A stretch of 64,000 nt of DNA, taken from NCBI GenBank assembly GCA_038380795.1, contig CM076280.1, positions 3,583,501 through 3,647,500 of the forward strand, written 5' to 3'. A model generated the notes under the pieces. That model had not been told where the DNA came from. It was given only the letters and a program-made list of their open reading frames with translations, and searched no databases. This DNA comes from Pyrocephalus nanus. Its lineage: Eukaryota; Chordata; Aves; Passeriformes; Tyrannidae. The position numbers and the translations under genes were made by a program. This document shows positions 1 through 19,142 of the stretch, piece by piece (positions within the stretch are counted from its first letter, which is position 1; each line of letters opens with the position of its first letter).

Positions 1-261
1 AACACAAAGGAGACCATATGCTTGGCCACCTGACAACAGCTCTTGGATCTGTAACATCTGCATTTCCTGCTGCACAGTTGCTGTTAAGACACAAATCAGG
101 GTGGATCTTCATGCCAGGCTGCACAGAAGCTCCATCAATGTTCCCAGAGGGTCACAAGGAGGGGATTTCTTAGGAAGCAGCAAAGGAGAAAATGAAAATG
201 TGTGAGTTAAAATTTGCCAAGTGCAAGCCAAGAAGGGAATTTCTGTGGTGGCTGGAAGTGC

Positions 262-534
262 TGGGAGCAGTGACAGGACCCAGGGAACATCTGGAGCTGT
301 GCCAGGGAGGGTTGGGCTGGATTTTTGGTACAGGTTCTTCCCCCAGAGGGTGGTTGGCACTGAACAGGCTCCCCAGGGCAGTGGGCACAGCCCCAAGGCT
401 GCCAGAGCTCCAGGAGGGTTTGGACAATGCTCTGAGGGACAGGGTGGGATTGTTGGGGTGTCTGTGTAGGGCCAGGAGCTGGACTGGATGATCCTTGTGG
501 GTTCTTCCAGCTCAGGATATTCTGTAGGGAATGA
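262..534 (+). mobile_element. CR1 LINE 3' fragment
   Basis: The segment shows the CR1 3' region in sense orientation: 'aggttcttcccccagagggt', 'ggcactgaacaggctcccca' and the terminal 'ggactggatgatccttgtgg' followed by a degenerate 'attctgt' end. It is 5'-truncated with no coding capacity. It closely matches the fragments at 4917 and 10130, so they belong to one subfamily. Confidence 0.88.
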
Positions 535-1007
535 GGAGAGATCTGGGCATCACACACAGAAAATCACTTTTCTAGCATTCCAGGCTCAGGATGGAAGGAC
601 TGATAGGATGTAACTGCAGTGGCAGAGTCCAAGTGTGGCAAAAATCTTCAGCCTCTTAAAATCAGCAATGGGTTCCTTGAGCTTCAGAGGAAGCCAGGAC
701 CCTGTGCAAGGTTCAGGAACACTTCTGGCAACACCATGGACAGTTAGATGGGAACAAGGCCATTTCCTCAATAGCAGTTAATTCTTGTTGATGCCAGATG
801 AAGTGCTAAAACTTCCTGAGCAATCCCATTCTTGGCCTGGTTAGATTCTTTTCCCAGAGCACTTTCTGCACCCCTGGGGACAGTGGGCACAGCTCCTGTG
901 CTGGACAGGAGATCATTCTGCTGCTGCGGGTGCTGGAGGAACAGCCCCAGGTGGTGGCTGCACACCCTGCTCTTCATGGCTTCTCTGCTTTTCAGTATGG
1001 AAAACTC

Positions 1008-1467
1008 TGGGGCTCCCAACAAAATAAGGATGGGGAGCTGCTGGAGCCCAGAGGAGGTCAAGAAGATGCTCTGAGGGCTGGAGCCCCTCTGCTCTGGAGC
1101 CAGGCTGGGATGTTCACCTGGAGAAGAGAAGGCTCCAGGGAGAGCTGAGAGCCCCTTGCAGGGCCTAAAGGGGATCCAAGAGAACTGGGGAGGGCCTTGG
1201 GATAAGGGATGGAGGGACAGGACAGGGGGGAATGGCTTCCCACTGCCAAAGGGCAGGGTTAGATGAGATATTGGAAAGAAGTTTTTTACAGTGAGGGTGG
1301 TGAGGCCCTGGCACAGCTTGCCCAGAGAATCTGTGGCTGCCCCTGGAAGTGTCCAAGGCCAGGTTGGAGCAATCTGGGCTAGTGGTGGTGTCCCTGCCCA
1401 TGGCAGGGGGTGGAACGAGATGGTCTTTAATTTCCTTTCCAACCCAAACCAACCTGTGATTCTATGA
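1008..1467 (+). mobile_element. CR1 LINE 3' fragment
   Basis: The sense-strand CR1 tail runs from 'gggctcccaacaaaataagg' through 'gtgtccaaggccaggttgga' and 'ccctgcccatggcagggggt' to 'ccaacccaaacc...gtgattctatga'. It is truncated at the 5' end and lies in the first intron of the window. Confidence 0.9.
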
Positions 1468-4343
1468 AAACACCCCAAGAAAGGGTAAAAGATGAGGCTG
1501 CCCATGGTGGGACAGCAATCAAAGCCAGTTTGTTATCCATGATGTCTGTTCTCCCTGTTTCCCTCCTGCTTTGCAGTTTGTTCAGGGGTTTATCGCTCAT
1601 CTGAGCTCCTGTTGTATGAAGTGCTGGCAGTGCCCAGGCCCTGGCTGGTGACTGGGTACCTTCATTGCCAGACCTTCCTCTTTTAGGAAAACAGGACCAT
1701 GCTGGGGGGAAATGCTTTTCCAAACACAATTTTTTGAGCTGTCACGTGGATCCCACAATCCCAAAGCTCTGGTGCCCGTTGTGAGGACCAGCCAGCCACG
1801 AGCATCTGTGCAACAGGAAAGCAACCCAAAAAAACTGGGAAAAATGACCTGGACAGTCATTGTGCCACATCACAGGGGTGGCCGAGTGGGGGCAGAATCG
1901 ATGCAAACCACTTGGGAAATATCGCACTGTGGAGTTTCCCCTTCAGCTGCATGTGACTCCAACTCCTGCCTGGAGGGCTGAGGTGTCGAAGGACGGGTTT
2001 TCTCCGTGGTGTGCTGGGGGTGGCACACGCAGAGCCCTCCCCCCCATCCCCAGCGAGCGCACTTTGGCCTCCCCACGAACAGAGAACGGTCCTTCGAGCC
2101 GTCCCGGTGTCGGGGGATTTGCCTGGGTTGTGAGTGATCCCACTGCCATCCAGGAACTGCAGGAGTCAAACAGGGAGGCTTAGAGGCCGGGGAGTAAAAA
2201 CTGCACGGACTGTTTGTCCCTCCAAATCCCAGGGAATTGGGGATTATAGGCATCAGGACACAGTTCTGAACCCCTTTCCCATTTAGAGCTTTTTGCCACG
2301 GGTAAAGCACAGCCCGTGCTCAGCGTGACCTCTCAGGCAGCCCAGCCCAAAGCAGATGTTGAGCATCCTGTCAGCTCTGATTATGAGGCCACAGCAAAGT
2401 CTGAGCATGACAATGTTCTTGCTGTTAAGCTGCAGGAACGTGGGAAGAGGGAGGGACAGCAGGGTCAGGGGAGTGATGGATCCTGCAGACACCGTCCATG
2501 TGCTCTTCACAAGAGCATAAGGCTTGAGCACAGGAAAGGTCTGGCTTGAGCACTGCTCTGAAGCTCAAAATCTGTCAGCCTTCCAGGCCTGAAAGTGCTG
2601 TGAATGACACATAAAGTCTGGCCCAGTTGTCACTGCTGGGAAGATGTGGTTAAAGCAGGCTCTGGGTTAAACCTCTGCCTTGCCCTGTGGAGCTCATCAG
2701 CCCCGCAGGGGGAACAGGGGGACAGGGACCAGCTTAGCTGATGGCACCTCGTTATCCAGCTGAGTGCCAGCTCTGCCCCTCGGGCCCTTATGTGCCAAGG
2801 TGAGTCCAGCTGGAGATTGGTGAAGGGAAGGTAAGCCACGAGCGAAGCAAAGCCGAGCTGATGCTCCGAGACGAGCGTTCCATTCCGAGTGCCTGTTCTC
2901 CCGACCTCCAACAACCCAGGGGAATCCTGCCTGTGCTTTGCCTGCCAGAGCTGATCCTGCTGCTGACTGGAATGAGCTCCGTGTTGTCTGCTCTTTCATG
3001 GAACATACCTGTGCTTTTCTCTTTTCTCTTTATTTTGAGGACTGAGTCTGATTTACGGTCTGTGCCTAACTCTGAGCTGCTTGTGTTTTTAACCTGAGAG
3101 AGACCGAGTGCATGCCTGAGACTGATTTCTTGGACTCTTTGATGGGATTGGTGGAATGCAATGCTAATGGCCCCAAAAACTGAGCTGGCATTTCAAGAAA
3201 TGAATAGATCCAACAAGCCCCCCAATTTCAGCATGAGCTCTGTAGCCAAACGAGCAAGAAACGTGGGTCAGTTCAATATGACTGGGTGTCTCCTGGTAAA
3301 ACAAGAATACGAGGGAAATACTATTTTTGCTCATCTTTACCAACAAGAGCTCTTTATGATTATATTTTCTGCTTCACTGCTTGCTAGTTTAAAGTGGGAT
3401 GCTTTCTCTCTTTAGCTCACTCAGTCAAAAAAGTGGCTGTGAACAAAGATTCACAAATAAGTGAATTGGGATCAGTACGGAAAGGGGGAATATTTTTCAT
3501 CTCCTTCAAATAGGAGGGCAAGAGGGATCTGGCTTTTGCATGTTTTGTTTTGGAAAGAACCCTCTCTAGATTAGCTCATTGGGGCAAGAAACCTCTTTTC
3601 CCTGAAGGAAAGAAAAAAAAAAATAAAATAATGGGGTGAGGGGTGGGGAGAATCATCCAAAACAAATGGAAATCTGAATCTGTCTCCAGCAGTTCTTTGA
3701 TCCACCTGCAAAGGCACATTTAATGTCAATTTGAAAAAGCAGCAGGTTCTTAAGGCATCCTCCTGCTGTTGAAAGCTCAACCTCCCCAATTGACTCGCTG
3801 CCATTGATCCATCTCCCCAACAAGTCTTTCTGGTGCCCTTTCTCCTTGATGAACCTGTCCAGTTACTCTCTGTATAAACAAATATAAAACCTCCAGGTTG
3901 GAAAACATCCTCATTCCTTCAAGGATGTTTGAATCTTCACTGGACAATGCCTTTCTTTGTTACATTCCAGGCTGTACACGCCTGTCTTGGCTTAAGTTCA
4001 GAGCTGACCAAGACGTCCAAACAACCTCACTCCTTACAAAATGAAAATATGGCACCATTCCCTCTCCCTGAGTCTTTTGGGGGGAGAAAATCTGCCTTTC
4101 TCAAAGCAAATCAGACCTCCATGGACAGCACGAAAGGGCCTTTTCTGTCACTGACCCAGTAGCAGAGGGGAGGGCTCTTGTGGAGAGGGATTTTCTCATT
4201 CTTGCTGCATGTGGAGTGATCTGCACTGACGAATGTTTCTTTTGGAAGGTTTTCTGGTGGCCGATTTGCTGCTTAGATCGTGAAGCTGGTAATTTTAATT
4301 TCTTTTTTCGCGGGCTGTGGTTTCCGAGCGCGTTAATTTCTGA

Positions 4344-5706
<1,363 letters not shown>

Positions 5707-5772
5707 GCCTTGCCTTACGTGTGTCTCCTCATTGCAATGCTCTTCTTCATCTATGCCATTATTGGCATGCAG
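5707..5772 (+). CDS. CACNA1B: CACNA1B exon ~33: domain IV S5 helix
   Basis: This small exon of 66 bp (22 codons), phase 0 at both ends, has acceptor tctcccacag and donor CAG|gtaaaa. Its product reads ALPYVCLLIAMLFFIYAIIG then MQ, a single hydrophobic helix that forms the outer pore wall of domain IV (S5). Length and sequence match the Cav2 family, and the identical reading phase on both sides confirms the boundaries. Confidence 0.97.
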
Positions 5773-6431
5773 GTAAAAAACCGAGCCCTCCTTCTGCCCA
5801 TCACCAGCCTGGGTTTGTTCAGGGTGCAGATGGGTTATTGCCTGCACAGCAGGGTCAGCAGCTGATTTAGGATGAGGCAAAAGGTTGTTCTCGTGTGGTG
5901 TCAGGTAAATCCGAAGTGGGGAAAAAGAGGCCACTTTTTGTACTCTTATTGTCATGTTTGAAGTTGAATGAGGCCCTGGGTGTATAAAGAGAGTGGGCAG
6001 AGACACCAGGTGTGGGGATGGGCCTGTAGCACTGCATTTCCAGCAGCAGGGTGGGCATCTGTGTCTCCCATGGGAAGAGACGTCCCTTCCCCTGCCTATG
6101 AACATACCAAGAGGCTGAGACCGGGAGCAGCCCAGACCCTGCACTTTTCTGAGAAGAAACACTCAAGTTTTGTTGGCCTGGGATGGAGCTGAACTGTTGG
6201 GAAGCTCCTGTGTGAATACAAAGTACATTAACACGATGTTTTCCCCCATTTGACCTCCACCATGCACTTCTATCTCCCTCTTCAGCACAGGAATTATTTT
6301 AGCTCTTTGAGATCCCTTAAAGCAGGACAAATTATTTCCCTGCCTTTTTATTCAACTCCCACTCGATCCACCTTTCCTGACATCCATGGGAGGATGTGTT
6401 TGGCCTGAATCCCTTCTGTTTCCCGTGGCAG

Positions 6432-6523
6432 GTATTTGGGAACATTGCATTAGACGATGAAACCTCCATTAATCGGCACAACAACTTCCGTACCTTCCTC
6501 CAAGCCCTGATGCTTCTGTTCAG
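6432..6523 (+). CDS. CACNA1B: CACNA1B exon ~34: domain IV S5-P turret and start of pore loop
   Basis: The exon is 92 bp, entering at phase 0 and leaving two bases of an Arg codon, with acceptor cgtggcag and donor CAG|gtaaga. It encodes [20 protein letters not shown] and then [10 protein letters not shown]. The short extracellular turret distinguishes alpha-1B from alpha-1A, which has a longer acidic insert here. The second half is the first pore helix. The split Arg codon is completed by the first G of the next exon. Confidence 0.97.
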
Positions 6524-7861
6524 GTAAGAAGGGGGTATAAAACACCCATCTGACTTGCATGTGAACAGGAAAAAAAGTCTCTCTTGAGCCAAGCAGCCAT
6601 TCCTGCTTCCTCCTGCTCGGCAGATCTGGTTCAACACATCGTCACCTCCACAACGCGTCACCCAGGGTTGGGACACCCCAGTCAGCTCAGGAACAAGCTT
6701 AATATAGGACAGGGCCCCCCCCATATAACTGATTGATGGATTTCCTGTCATGAAGCTTGTTTTTTCTCTTTTTTTTTAAGTGAGAATCCCTTAAATTGGT
6801 CATTTTTTTTTGCATTACCAGCAAGTTAACACTTCACCCACCAACCCCACCTCTGCTTCAGAGGTGCAAGTGTTTCCCCCTGGGTTCATTCTGCAAGGAA
6901 ACGAAGCATTTTCCAATTAAAACCCAAGCAATTAATTCTTCACTTAGATTTTCATTTTCAGACCTGTCAAAACTGAAGTTCAGGCCCTGCTCCAGCTCAG
7001 GGCAGTTTGGGGGGTGTGGAGACCCCCCTCCACCCCCCAGTTAACCCCAGCTCTGCAGATTATGTGGAGCTCATAACTGGATCTCTTGCCTGGGATTTGG
7101 TCTCCATAGTTTCTGTGAAGCCAGATGGAAAAGAAATTAGCCCTCTCTAGCTCAGAATAATCGCTCAGCTCAAAGCCCTGAATTTTAATAAAATTGGATA
7201 ATTATTCAGTCTCATGGCCAGACTTTGTGGTCCCTTCACGGTCCCGTGGCTGCCACAGTGGGACTGAGGGGCAGCAGGATTGGGATGGGGTAGGAATCAC
7301 ATTACTCTGATATGTGGAGATCCCCTGACTTCCAAACCATTGCAGGGGGTGGTTTATTTTGAGGACAAACCCTCGGGGACTCCTAAACTCTTCCTTTTGG
7401 CTGTTTTTCTCAGTAGCAGAAGTTAGAGGGGGAGGAGGGAAATGATGAAAACACCCAGGAGACTGGCACGAAAAAGAGATTCCGTGTCACTGTGACCAAC
7501 CAGACCATGCTGGAATTTATCTCCCTGATAAAGAAAATAAGAGATTCAAGTGGAGAAGCCTGATTTCATTTCCCATCATCTCCACTGGGTTTAGAGCCAG
7601 CACTAGGACAGAAGTGTTTAGCTGCTTCAAAAGGGAACAATCTAAACTCTGTTTATTTAGATTTGCACTGGACATGTTGAAATCAATCTGGTTTTATTCT
7701 CCCTAAAAGCAATAAAGCTTTTAGCCTACCTCAGCCTGTCTGGTTTCTTTTACCCCCATGTGATGGAGGGAAATGTTATTCTCCTTCCTTTCCACATCAG
7801 CAGGCTGGTAATTCAAATTCCCAGTGTAAACACAGTCTCTCCACCTGGACACAACCTTACA

Positions 7862-7884
7862 CCTAATTAATTTAGTTAATTAGG
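7862..7884. repeat. 9-bp perfect inverted repeat near an exon acceptor
   Basis: CCTAATTAA (7862-7870) and TTAATTAGG (7876-7884) are exact reverse complements separated by five bases. The arms are homeodomain-type TAATTA sequences. In the transcript they could form a small hairpin about 85 bases before the exon at 7969. Confidence 0.7.
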
Positions 7885-7968
7885 CACAGTAGCACTGTGA
7901 GGTGGCTGCCCCTGGGGTCTGCAATGGGAAGGGGGTGTATAAACTCACTTCTGCCCTCCCATCCCCAG

Positions 7969-8119
7969 GAGTGCCACGGGGGAAGCCTGGCACGAGATCA
8001 TGTTGTCCTGCTTGAGCAACAGAGCCTGTGACCCCCTCTCTGGCCTCACCAAGAAGGAATGTGGCAGTGATTTTGCCTATTTCTACTTTGTGTCCTTCAT
8101 CTTCCTCTGCTCCTTCCTG
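7969..8119 (+). CDS. CACNA1B: CACNA1B exon ~35: domain IV selectivity filter and S6 start
   Basis: The exon is 151 bp; its first G closes the Arg codon and 50 codons follow, ending in phase 0 (acceptor atccccag, donor CTG|gtaagt). [10 protein letters not shown] contains the domain IV selectivity-filter glutamate (TGEAW), one of the four Glu residues that bind calcium in high-voltage-activated channels. A variable loop with conserved cysteines follows ([20 protein letters not shown]), then the start of S6. The loop is lineage-variable, so differences from mammals there are expected. Confidence 0.97.
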
Positions 8120-10129
8120 GTAAGTCGGTCCTGACCCCTCCCAAATTGGGTAGCTGTGGTGGATCCCCCAAAACACTTCCCACCCCTCTACCTCCTCCTC
8201 CTCCCTAATTATAATTTAACCAACACTACCAGACAGCTTTGCTAAACCCCATTTATCATCCTGGTGATAAAAATCCCTTTAATTCCCACAGAGATCATTT
8301 AGTCATTAGTTTAAAGGGAAGGGATTTATCTCTCTTCTCACAGGGGGGGGGTCTAATATCTGGAATTAAGCACTAATCGGTTTTGTCTTGATTTGTAACA
8401 CGGGCCTTTGAAGAAGGGGATTGGGGAGGGCAGGGTGAGAATGGCCGGGACAACACCCCTTCAGAAGCTCTCGCTGGGAGTATCACACTCATTTGATGCT
8501 TTGTGCTCCGTTTTGTTTGTCAAAGAAACGCAGTCATCATTTGCTTCTGCCAGCAAGGCTTTAGGAAAAGCGTTCAGTGCTCGGTTTGTGCCCGTGCTTT
8601 AAGAGGTGCCAGCGCCTCCCTGAGCGAGCATCGACATCCCCAAACATCCCTCTGCCCCCGGGGGTTTTGTTCCCTTTCCAGCACCGCTGGGACACAGGAA
8701 TGGAAAACCAGGGACAATTAAGCTTCGAGCAGGACGAGATGAAAGCTCTTGAGACGGACCAAAAAAAAGCAGCGTCTCGAGCCGACGTTCAGTGCCGCGG
8801 GTTTGCTTTCAATCAGCAGATGGATTGGCTGCTTTGTGCGGCTAATCCTGCTCTCCTCAGAACCCTTACACCAGGAAAAGGAGGCTCACGGGGCAGTTTG
8901 ATGCTGGGTACAGACACACCAAATTCAGTGGCTCCTCTTGGCATCCTTTGTCCCACTGCTCCTGCTCCTCTGACACCCAGTGGATTATTTCCTCTGCATA
9001 TATTAAAAAAACACAACACCTGAAGCCCTGAAAGCTTATATGAAGTTAATGCTCCACTTAGTGATTCCTCCAGCACTCTGCGTTTGAAAACCAGATTTTT
9101 TTCCTTGTGCAAATCCTCAACCTGACATGAGACATTCTCAGCGTTATTTTCAAGTGTATTCTTGTTCCTAAAGCTTTTTATCTAAAAAAAACCAAAACCA
9201 CAACCAACCAACCAACAACAAACATCACACCCCGCCCAGAGTCCTCCCCTGGCGGGATCAGCCATCCCAGCCAGAACGTAGGAGCAGAACTGGAGCTGTG
9301 CAAAAGCAGCTCTGCCCCTGAGTCAGAGCTCCTGGAAAACCCCTGCAAACTGGACCAAGAGAGGGGAGAGCCCTTGTGAGCAGCAAAAGTTCCAAAAATA
9401 GGCAGTGGAAAGCCAAGCAGCTGGATTGGGCTGTAACTCATTTCTTAAAATGCATTCACAGCACTCGAGCATGTGGTTCCCCACAAGTGGTTCCAAGCTT
9501 TGCAGAGCCCCAGCCTTGCCAGGAGAGCACTTATTCATTTATTTATTTTTTTTTAATGGTTTGCTCAATGTTATGCCATGGATTGAGGGGAAATTGGATA
9601 ATGCATTCGGTTTCAAATGGTGTTTCTGGCTCTGTGTGGATGTGCAGCTTGACATAATTTTCCTCCTGTAATTTGCAGGAGAAAAAAAAAAAAAAAAGAA
9701 AGATAAATTGAAATCCATGTTGAATAATATAAATTGAAAGTTAAGAATATACGGGACAGAGAAGAACACCAGTTGAAATTTTTAGTGAAAATATGAATTG
9801 GAAGCTAAGAATGTACAGGAACTTTGGAAACAGCTGGAGGCAAGGAAGGGGGAGCTGAACCGAGCCATGGCTGGAGTTGGGAGCAGTGGAGAGCGATTTG
9901 GGATCAAGGGGCAAACTCTGAGAAGTTCTGCTGTCTGGTGCTGCTCTGGGGACACTGTGTGATGTGTGAACCCTGCTGATGCAGCTGCAGTTCTGGCAGC
10001 CTTGGAGCAGCTTATTCAGAGCTGGTTTGGGCATCCCCATCCCTGCCTGGGAACTACAGGATCCTGGGGCTTGGCTAGGCCGTGACACAGGGGCACAGAC
10101 ACTCAAGGAGGGGGGGACATGAAGTGCCA

Positions 10130-10813
10130 TGAGTGGGAATGAGAGGCTGGGAGGCAGAGCCAGGAAAGGGGTCTGGGGATGCTGGTGGGTGCCAGTTGGC
10201 CCTGAGTCAGCAGTGCCCTGGCAGCCAGGAGGGCCAACCCTGTCCTGGGGGCATCAGGGAGGGGATTGTCCTGCTCTGCTCTGCCCTGGGGCGGCCTCAC
10301 CTGCAATATTGGGGCAGTTTGGGGTGAATATACAAAATAAGGAAGATATTGAGCCATTGGAGAGTGTCCAAAGGAGGGAACAAGAATGGGGAAGGGCCTT
10401 GATTTGGAGGCGTGTGAGGACACTGAGGGCACTTGGTGTGTTCAGCTGGAGCAGAGGAGACTGAGGGGAGAGCTCATTGCAGTTCCAACTGCCTGGGCAG
10501 GGGCAGAGGAGGGGCAGGACTGAGCTCTGCTCTGGGGGGAGCAGGGACAGCCCCCAGGGAATGGCTGGAGCTGTGTCAGGGCAGGCTCAGGATGGATCTC
10601 AGGGAAAGGTTCTTCCCCCAGAGGGTGGTTGGCACTGAACAGGCTCCCCAGGGCAGTGGGCACAGCCCCAAGGCTGCCAGAGCTCCAGGAGGGTTTGGAT
10701 GATCCTCTGGGGCACAGGGGGTGACCCTTGGGGATGGGCCTGTGCAGGGCTGAGGGTTGGACTGGATGATCCTTGTGGGTCCCCTCCAACTCAGCACATT
10801 CTGTGATTCTGTG
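10130..10813 (+). mobile_element. CR1 LINE 3' fragment (longest in window)
   Basis: About 680 bp of sense-strand CR1 runs from the region with 'tggcagccaggagggccaac' through 'agctggagcagaggagactg' and 'gatctcagggaaaggttctt' to 'ggactggatgatccttgtgg' and the 'attctgtgattctgtg' end. No reverse-transcriptase frame remains. Confidence 0.9.
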
Positions 10814-11272
10814 CAAACAGATGCACTAAAGTTCTGGGAAGTGTCTGATCAGCATTTGGTGGTGATGTGGTGATTCATTACAGACTGAGCTTGTCTGTGC
10901 TGCTGCATCCCAGCAAGAGCCAGGACCCCTCCCCCCTCCAGATCACACAGGAACATGAATTCTTTTAAACTTTGCACAAAGCCCAAATTCCACTGCCTGA
11001 TTTTCTTTTAATGACATCCATATTCAGTTTAACTGTGCCCCATATTGAGTTTAATTGTGCTGACAGGCTGCTTGGCCACAGCCCTCCCTGCCCAGCGTGG
11101 GGCTGAGGAGCAGCACTGCCAGCAGCAGCTCAGCCTCCCTAGGAAGGCAGGACAGAGGCAGAAAGGAGCCTTGTGCCCATCAGCTCTTTATCTGACCCAG
11201 GAGCAGCTCTTCTCCCCTGCTTTTCCACTCTGCTGGCTGCAGCCTCATCTTTTCCGGTTGAAATCCTTGTGA

Positions 11273-16725
<5,453 letters not shown>

Positions 16726-16916
16726 TAACCCCTTGCCTGAAAAAAAGGAATGATTGACTGACTGACTGCCTCCTTTCTCCTCGATGCATCTCTCCCCTGT
16801 CTACTCCCACACCCCAGCTGGCTGGAGACAGGCAGCTTTATGAGACAGTGACCCCCCCCTAGCTTCCATCCTGAAGGCTCTGGGGGGAAGTGTTGGGGAA
16901 AAGCATCCCAGCACTT

Positions 16917-16963
16917 TATATTTATATATATATTTATATATATATATTTATATAAATATACAC
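16917..16963. repeat. AT-rich microsatellite
   Basis: A run of TA dinucleotides mixed with TTTA units lies in the intron between exons 37a and 37b. Confidence 0.85.
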
Positions 16964-18275
16964 ATCGGAGAGAAATGGCACCCCAATGAGGGGCAATTCC
17001 ACTTTGTTTGGGCTTTGTAGCACTGTCACTCCAGCTGAATGACCAACCTTCCCTCTCCTGAGCCCAAAAGACATTGGATCTGGGCAGTGGGTGACTGGGG
17101 AGCAGAGGGGGGTGGGTACCTTGGCTGGGGAGAGGTGAGGGATGAGCTTCTCACGGTGCAACAGCCACAGGTCGCCTTGGGGGCTAAATTCTGCCTCCAA
17201 ATTATGATGGACACCCAGTGAAACCTCCTGTTCATGGCACAGGGAAGGTGTTCCATGCTTGGGAGCAGAGGGGATGGAATTAAGGACAGATCTGGCCAAG
17301 AAATCAGGCCAGGAGAAGCACAGGGCATTTCCTGCAGTGATGGAGAGCAGAGGATGAAGAAGGGTGGAAGCAGCCAGCATAGAACTGCTTTTCTCTTCCA
17401 CTTCAGCCCAGGTGTTTTCCACACCTGCCTGGGGATTAAGAGCTCCCAAGCTTTGCAGAGCAGGCAGGAGACCCCACAGCCCCAGCCCAGGAGCAGGAGA
17501 GGAGCCAGAGGGAAGACACTGGTTCCAATTACAACTTGTGTCTCTCAGCAGCCTTTAAATTAGCTCTGGGCTATAAAAACTGGGTGGTATTTTAACTGCA
17601 TCAGTTACCAAGGACAGGAATAGATGTTTTTGGCTGGGTAAGTTCTCTCTTCCACCCCCTTCTCCTCATATATAGGAACTGAGACCCATGTCAGGACACT
17701 GGGTTGGTTTGCAGGTTTTGCCTCTGTAGCTGTCCTGCTTGGAAAAGGGGATTTATGGGGGTGCTTAGGTCTTGGTTGCCCTCCTGAGATAGAGGAGATG
17801 ATAGTCCTGCTTTTCCAGGGGTTAAACTTTAATTAATAACATGCTGCAGTATCCTTGGGTCTCCTCAGCTGACAAGCAGCACAGATTTGCACATTATAAT
17901 AAGCAGGGAGCTTGCTGGGAAAACCAAGTGAGATTGTCATAGTCATGCTCCCAATTTTAATACTTGGGGAAAAGGTGAAGGAGGAGGATTCCCTGCTGTT
18001 TCTGCACCCCTTGATTTTCAGGGCAGGGTTCTATTCCACCACCACCCTGTGCTGAAGGGAGATGACCTCAGTAATGGGGTGGTCTAAGGGCCTTTTCCCA
18101 AATCTCTGCAATTCCCAGGGCCTGGGACTGGGAACAGGAACAGCTGCCCTTGGTGGTGGAGACAACCAGTTGACATTGGCTTGATGAAAGAGGGGCCCCA
18201 CCAAATGTAAGGGAGAAACAGGTCCCCCTCCTGAAAATGGAGTGCTGGGCTCTGGTTTTGCCAAACCTGAGCTCA

Positions 18276-18329
18276 GGCTGGAGCAGAAATTCCGGCTGGA
18301 GCAGAAATTCCGGCTGGAGCAGAAATTCC
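18276..18329 (+). repeat. three tandem 18-bp repeats
   Basis: Three perfect copies of GGCTGGAGCAGAAATTCC lie about 630 bases upstream of exon 37b. Each copy contains a purine-rich GGAGCAGAA core resembling splicing-enhancer sequences; that role is inference. Confidence 0.92.
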
Positions 18330-18961
18330 AGCTGCTGAGGGTTTGCAGAGTCACACCCTTGGCTTGGCAGTCCCAGTCTGTCCCTGAGCAAACACACCAG
18401 GATTGGCTTTTTGCTCCCCTAAAACCCCCAAGTCCTTGTTCCCAGAAGGAAAGCTGACCGTGCTGTAAAGCCCTGTCTCTCCCTGTCCCATAACTCTGCC
18501 TGCCAGCCCTCCCTGGCATGGTGAACTCCACAGCCTCTGGATTGACTGGGCTGGGGGGCGAGCAGGGGGACCTTCCCCCCATCCCTCCACCCCACGGAGA
18601 GCCAGCCAGCCCCCAGCCCTCCCCACAGCCTGTCCCGGAGCAGAGCCATCAATCATTCCCCCCTGGGACCCTCGTGCTCTGCCAGGGGCTGTCCCTGCAG
18701 CGAGGGGGAGACCTCGGGCGATGAAACAACAGCAACGGAAGAAACCTTTCAATTCACCCTCCTCTTCCTTTCGGTTCTGTTCTCCCGAGAAATCTGATTA
18801 ACCAGATCTCTGTTCTCTTGTCTGCTTTCCCTTCTCTCTCTCCTCCTTTTCATTTGCTCCATTGTGTTGCCGTTTTCCCCACCCCCTTCCCCCCTTTTTT
18901 TTTTGTCCTTCCACCCGCTCTGCTTTGATTTCTGTGTCCTGCTCTCCCCGTTGACTCCCAG

Positions 18962-19058
18962 CGGTCGCATCAGTTACACAGACATGTATGAGATGCTGAG
19001 ACACATGTCCCCACCTCTAGGCCTTGGAAAGAAATGCCCTGCTCGTGTTGCCTATAAG
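18962..19058 (+). CDS. CACNA1B: CACNA1B exon 37b (default EF-hand exon)
   Basis: The exon is 97 bp, entering at phase 2 and leaving at phase 0, with acceptor gactcccag and donor AAG|gtagac. The product reads [20 protein letters not shown] then [13 protein letters not shown], matching the mammalian e37b version ([29 protein letters not shown]). It encodes the second part of the EF-hand-like module after S6 and is the common neuronal form in mammals. Like 37a it has a suboptimal donor. Including both copies (194 bp), or neither, would shift the frame, so the pair must be mutually exclusive to give a full channel. Confidence 0.96.
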
Positions 19059-19095
19059 GTAGACCAACCTCCCCACAAACTCCTGCCAAACCACC

Positions 19096-19099
<4 letters not shown>

Positions 19100-19141
<42 letters not shown>
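19100..19141 (+). repeat. poly-T tract after exon 37b
   Basis: An uninterrupted run of about 42 T begins 42 bases after the exon 37b donor. It could bind poly-U-reading splicing factors such as TIA1, hnRNP C or PTB. It could also simply be a slippage tract of uncertain length in the assembly. Confidence 0.95.

Positions 19142-19142
<1 letters not shown>

Larger units (their letters stand above)
5773..7968 (+). other. introns ~33 and ~34
   Basis: These two introns (5773-6431 and 6524-7968) carry no recognisable mobile element. The second ends with a perfect 9-bp inverted repeat, CCTAATTAA...TTAATTAGG, at 7862-7884, about 85 bases before the next exon. No further exon is visible. Confidence 0.75.

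Noticed and set aside
768..1505. 245-residue minus-strand open frame
   Set aside because: It is mostly the complement of a CR1 3' tail with no CR1 coding similarity; it is not a gene.
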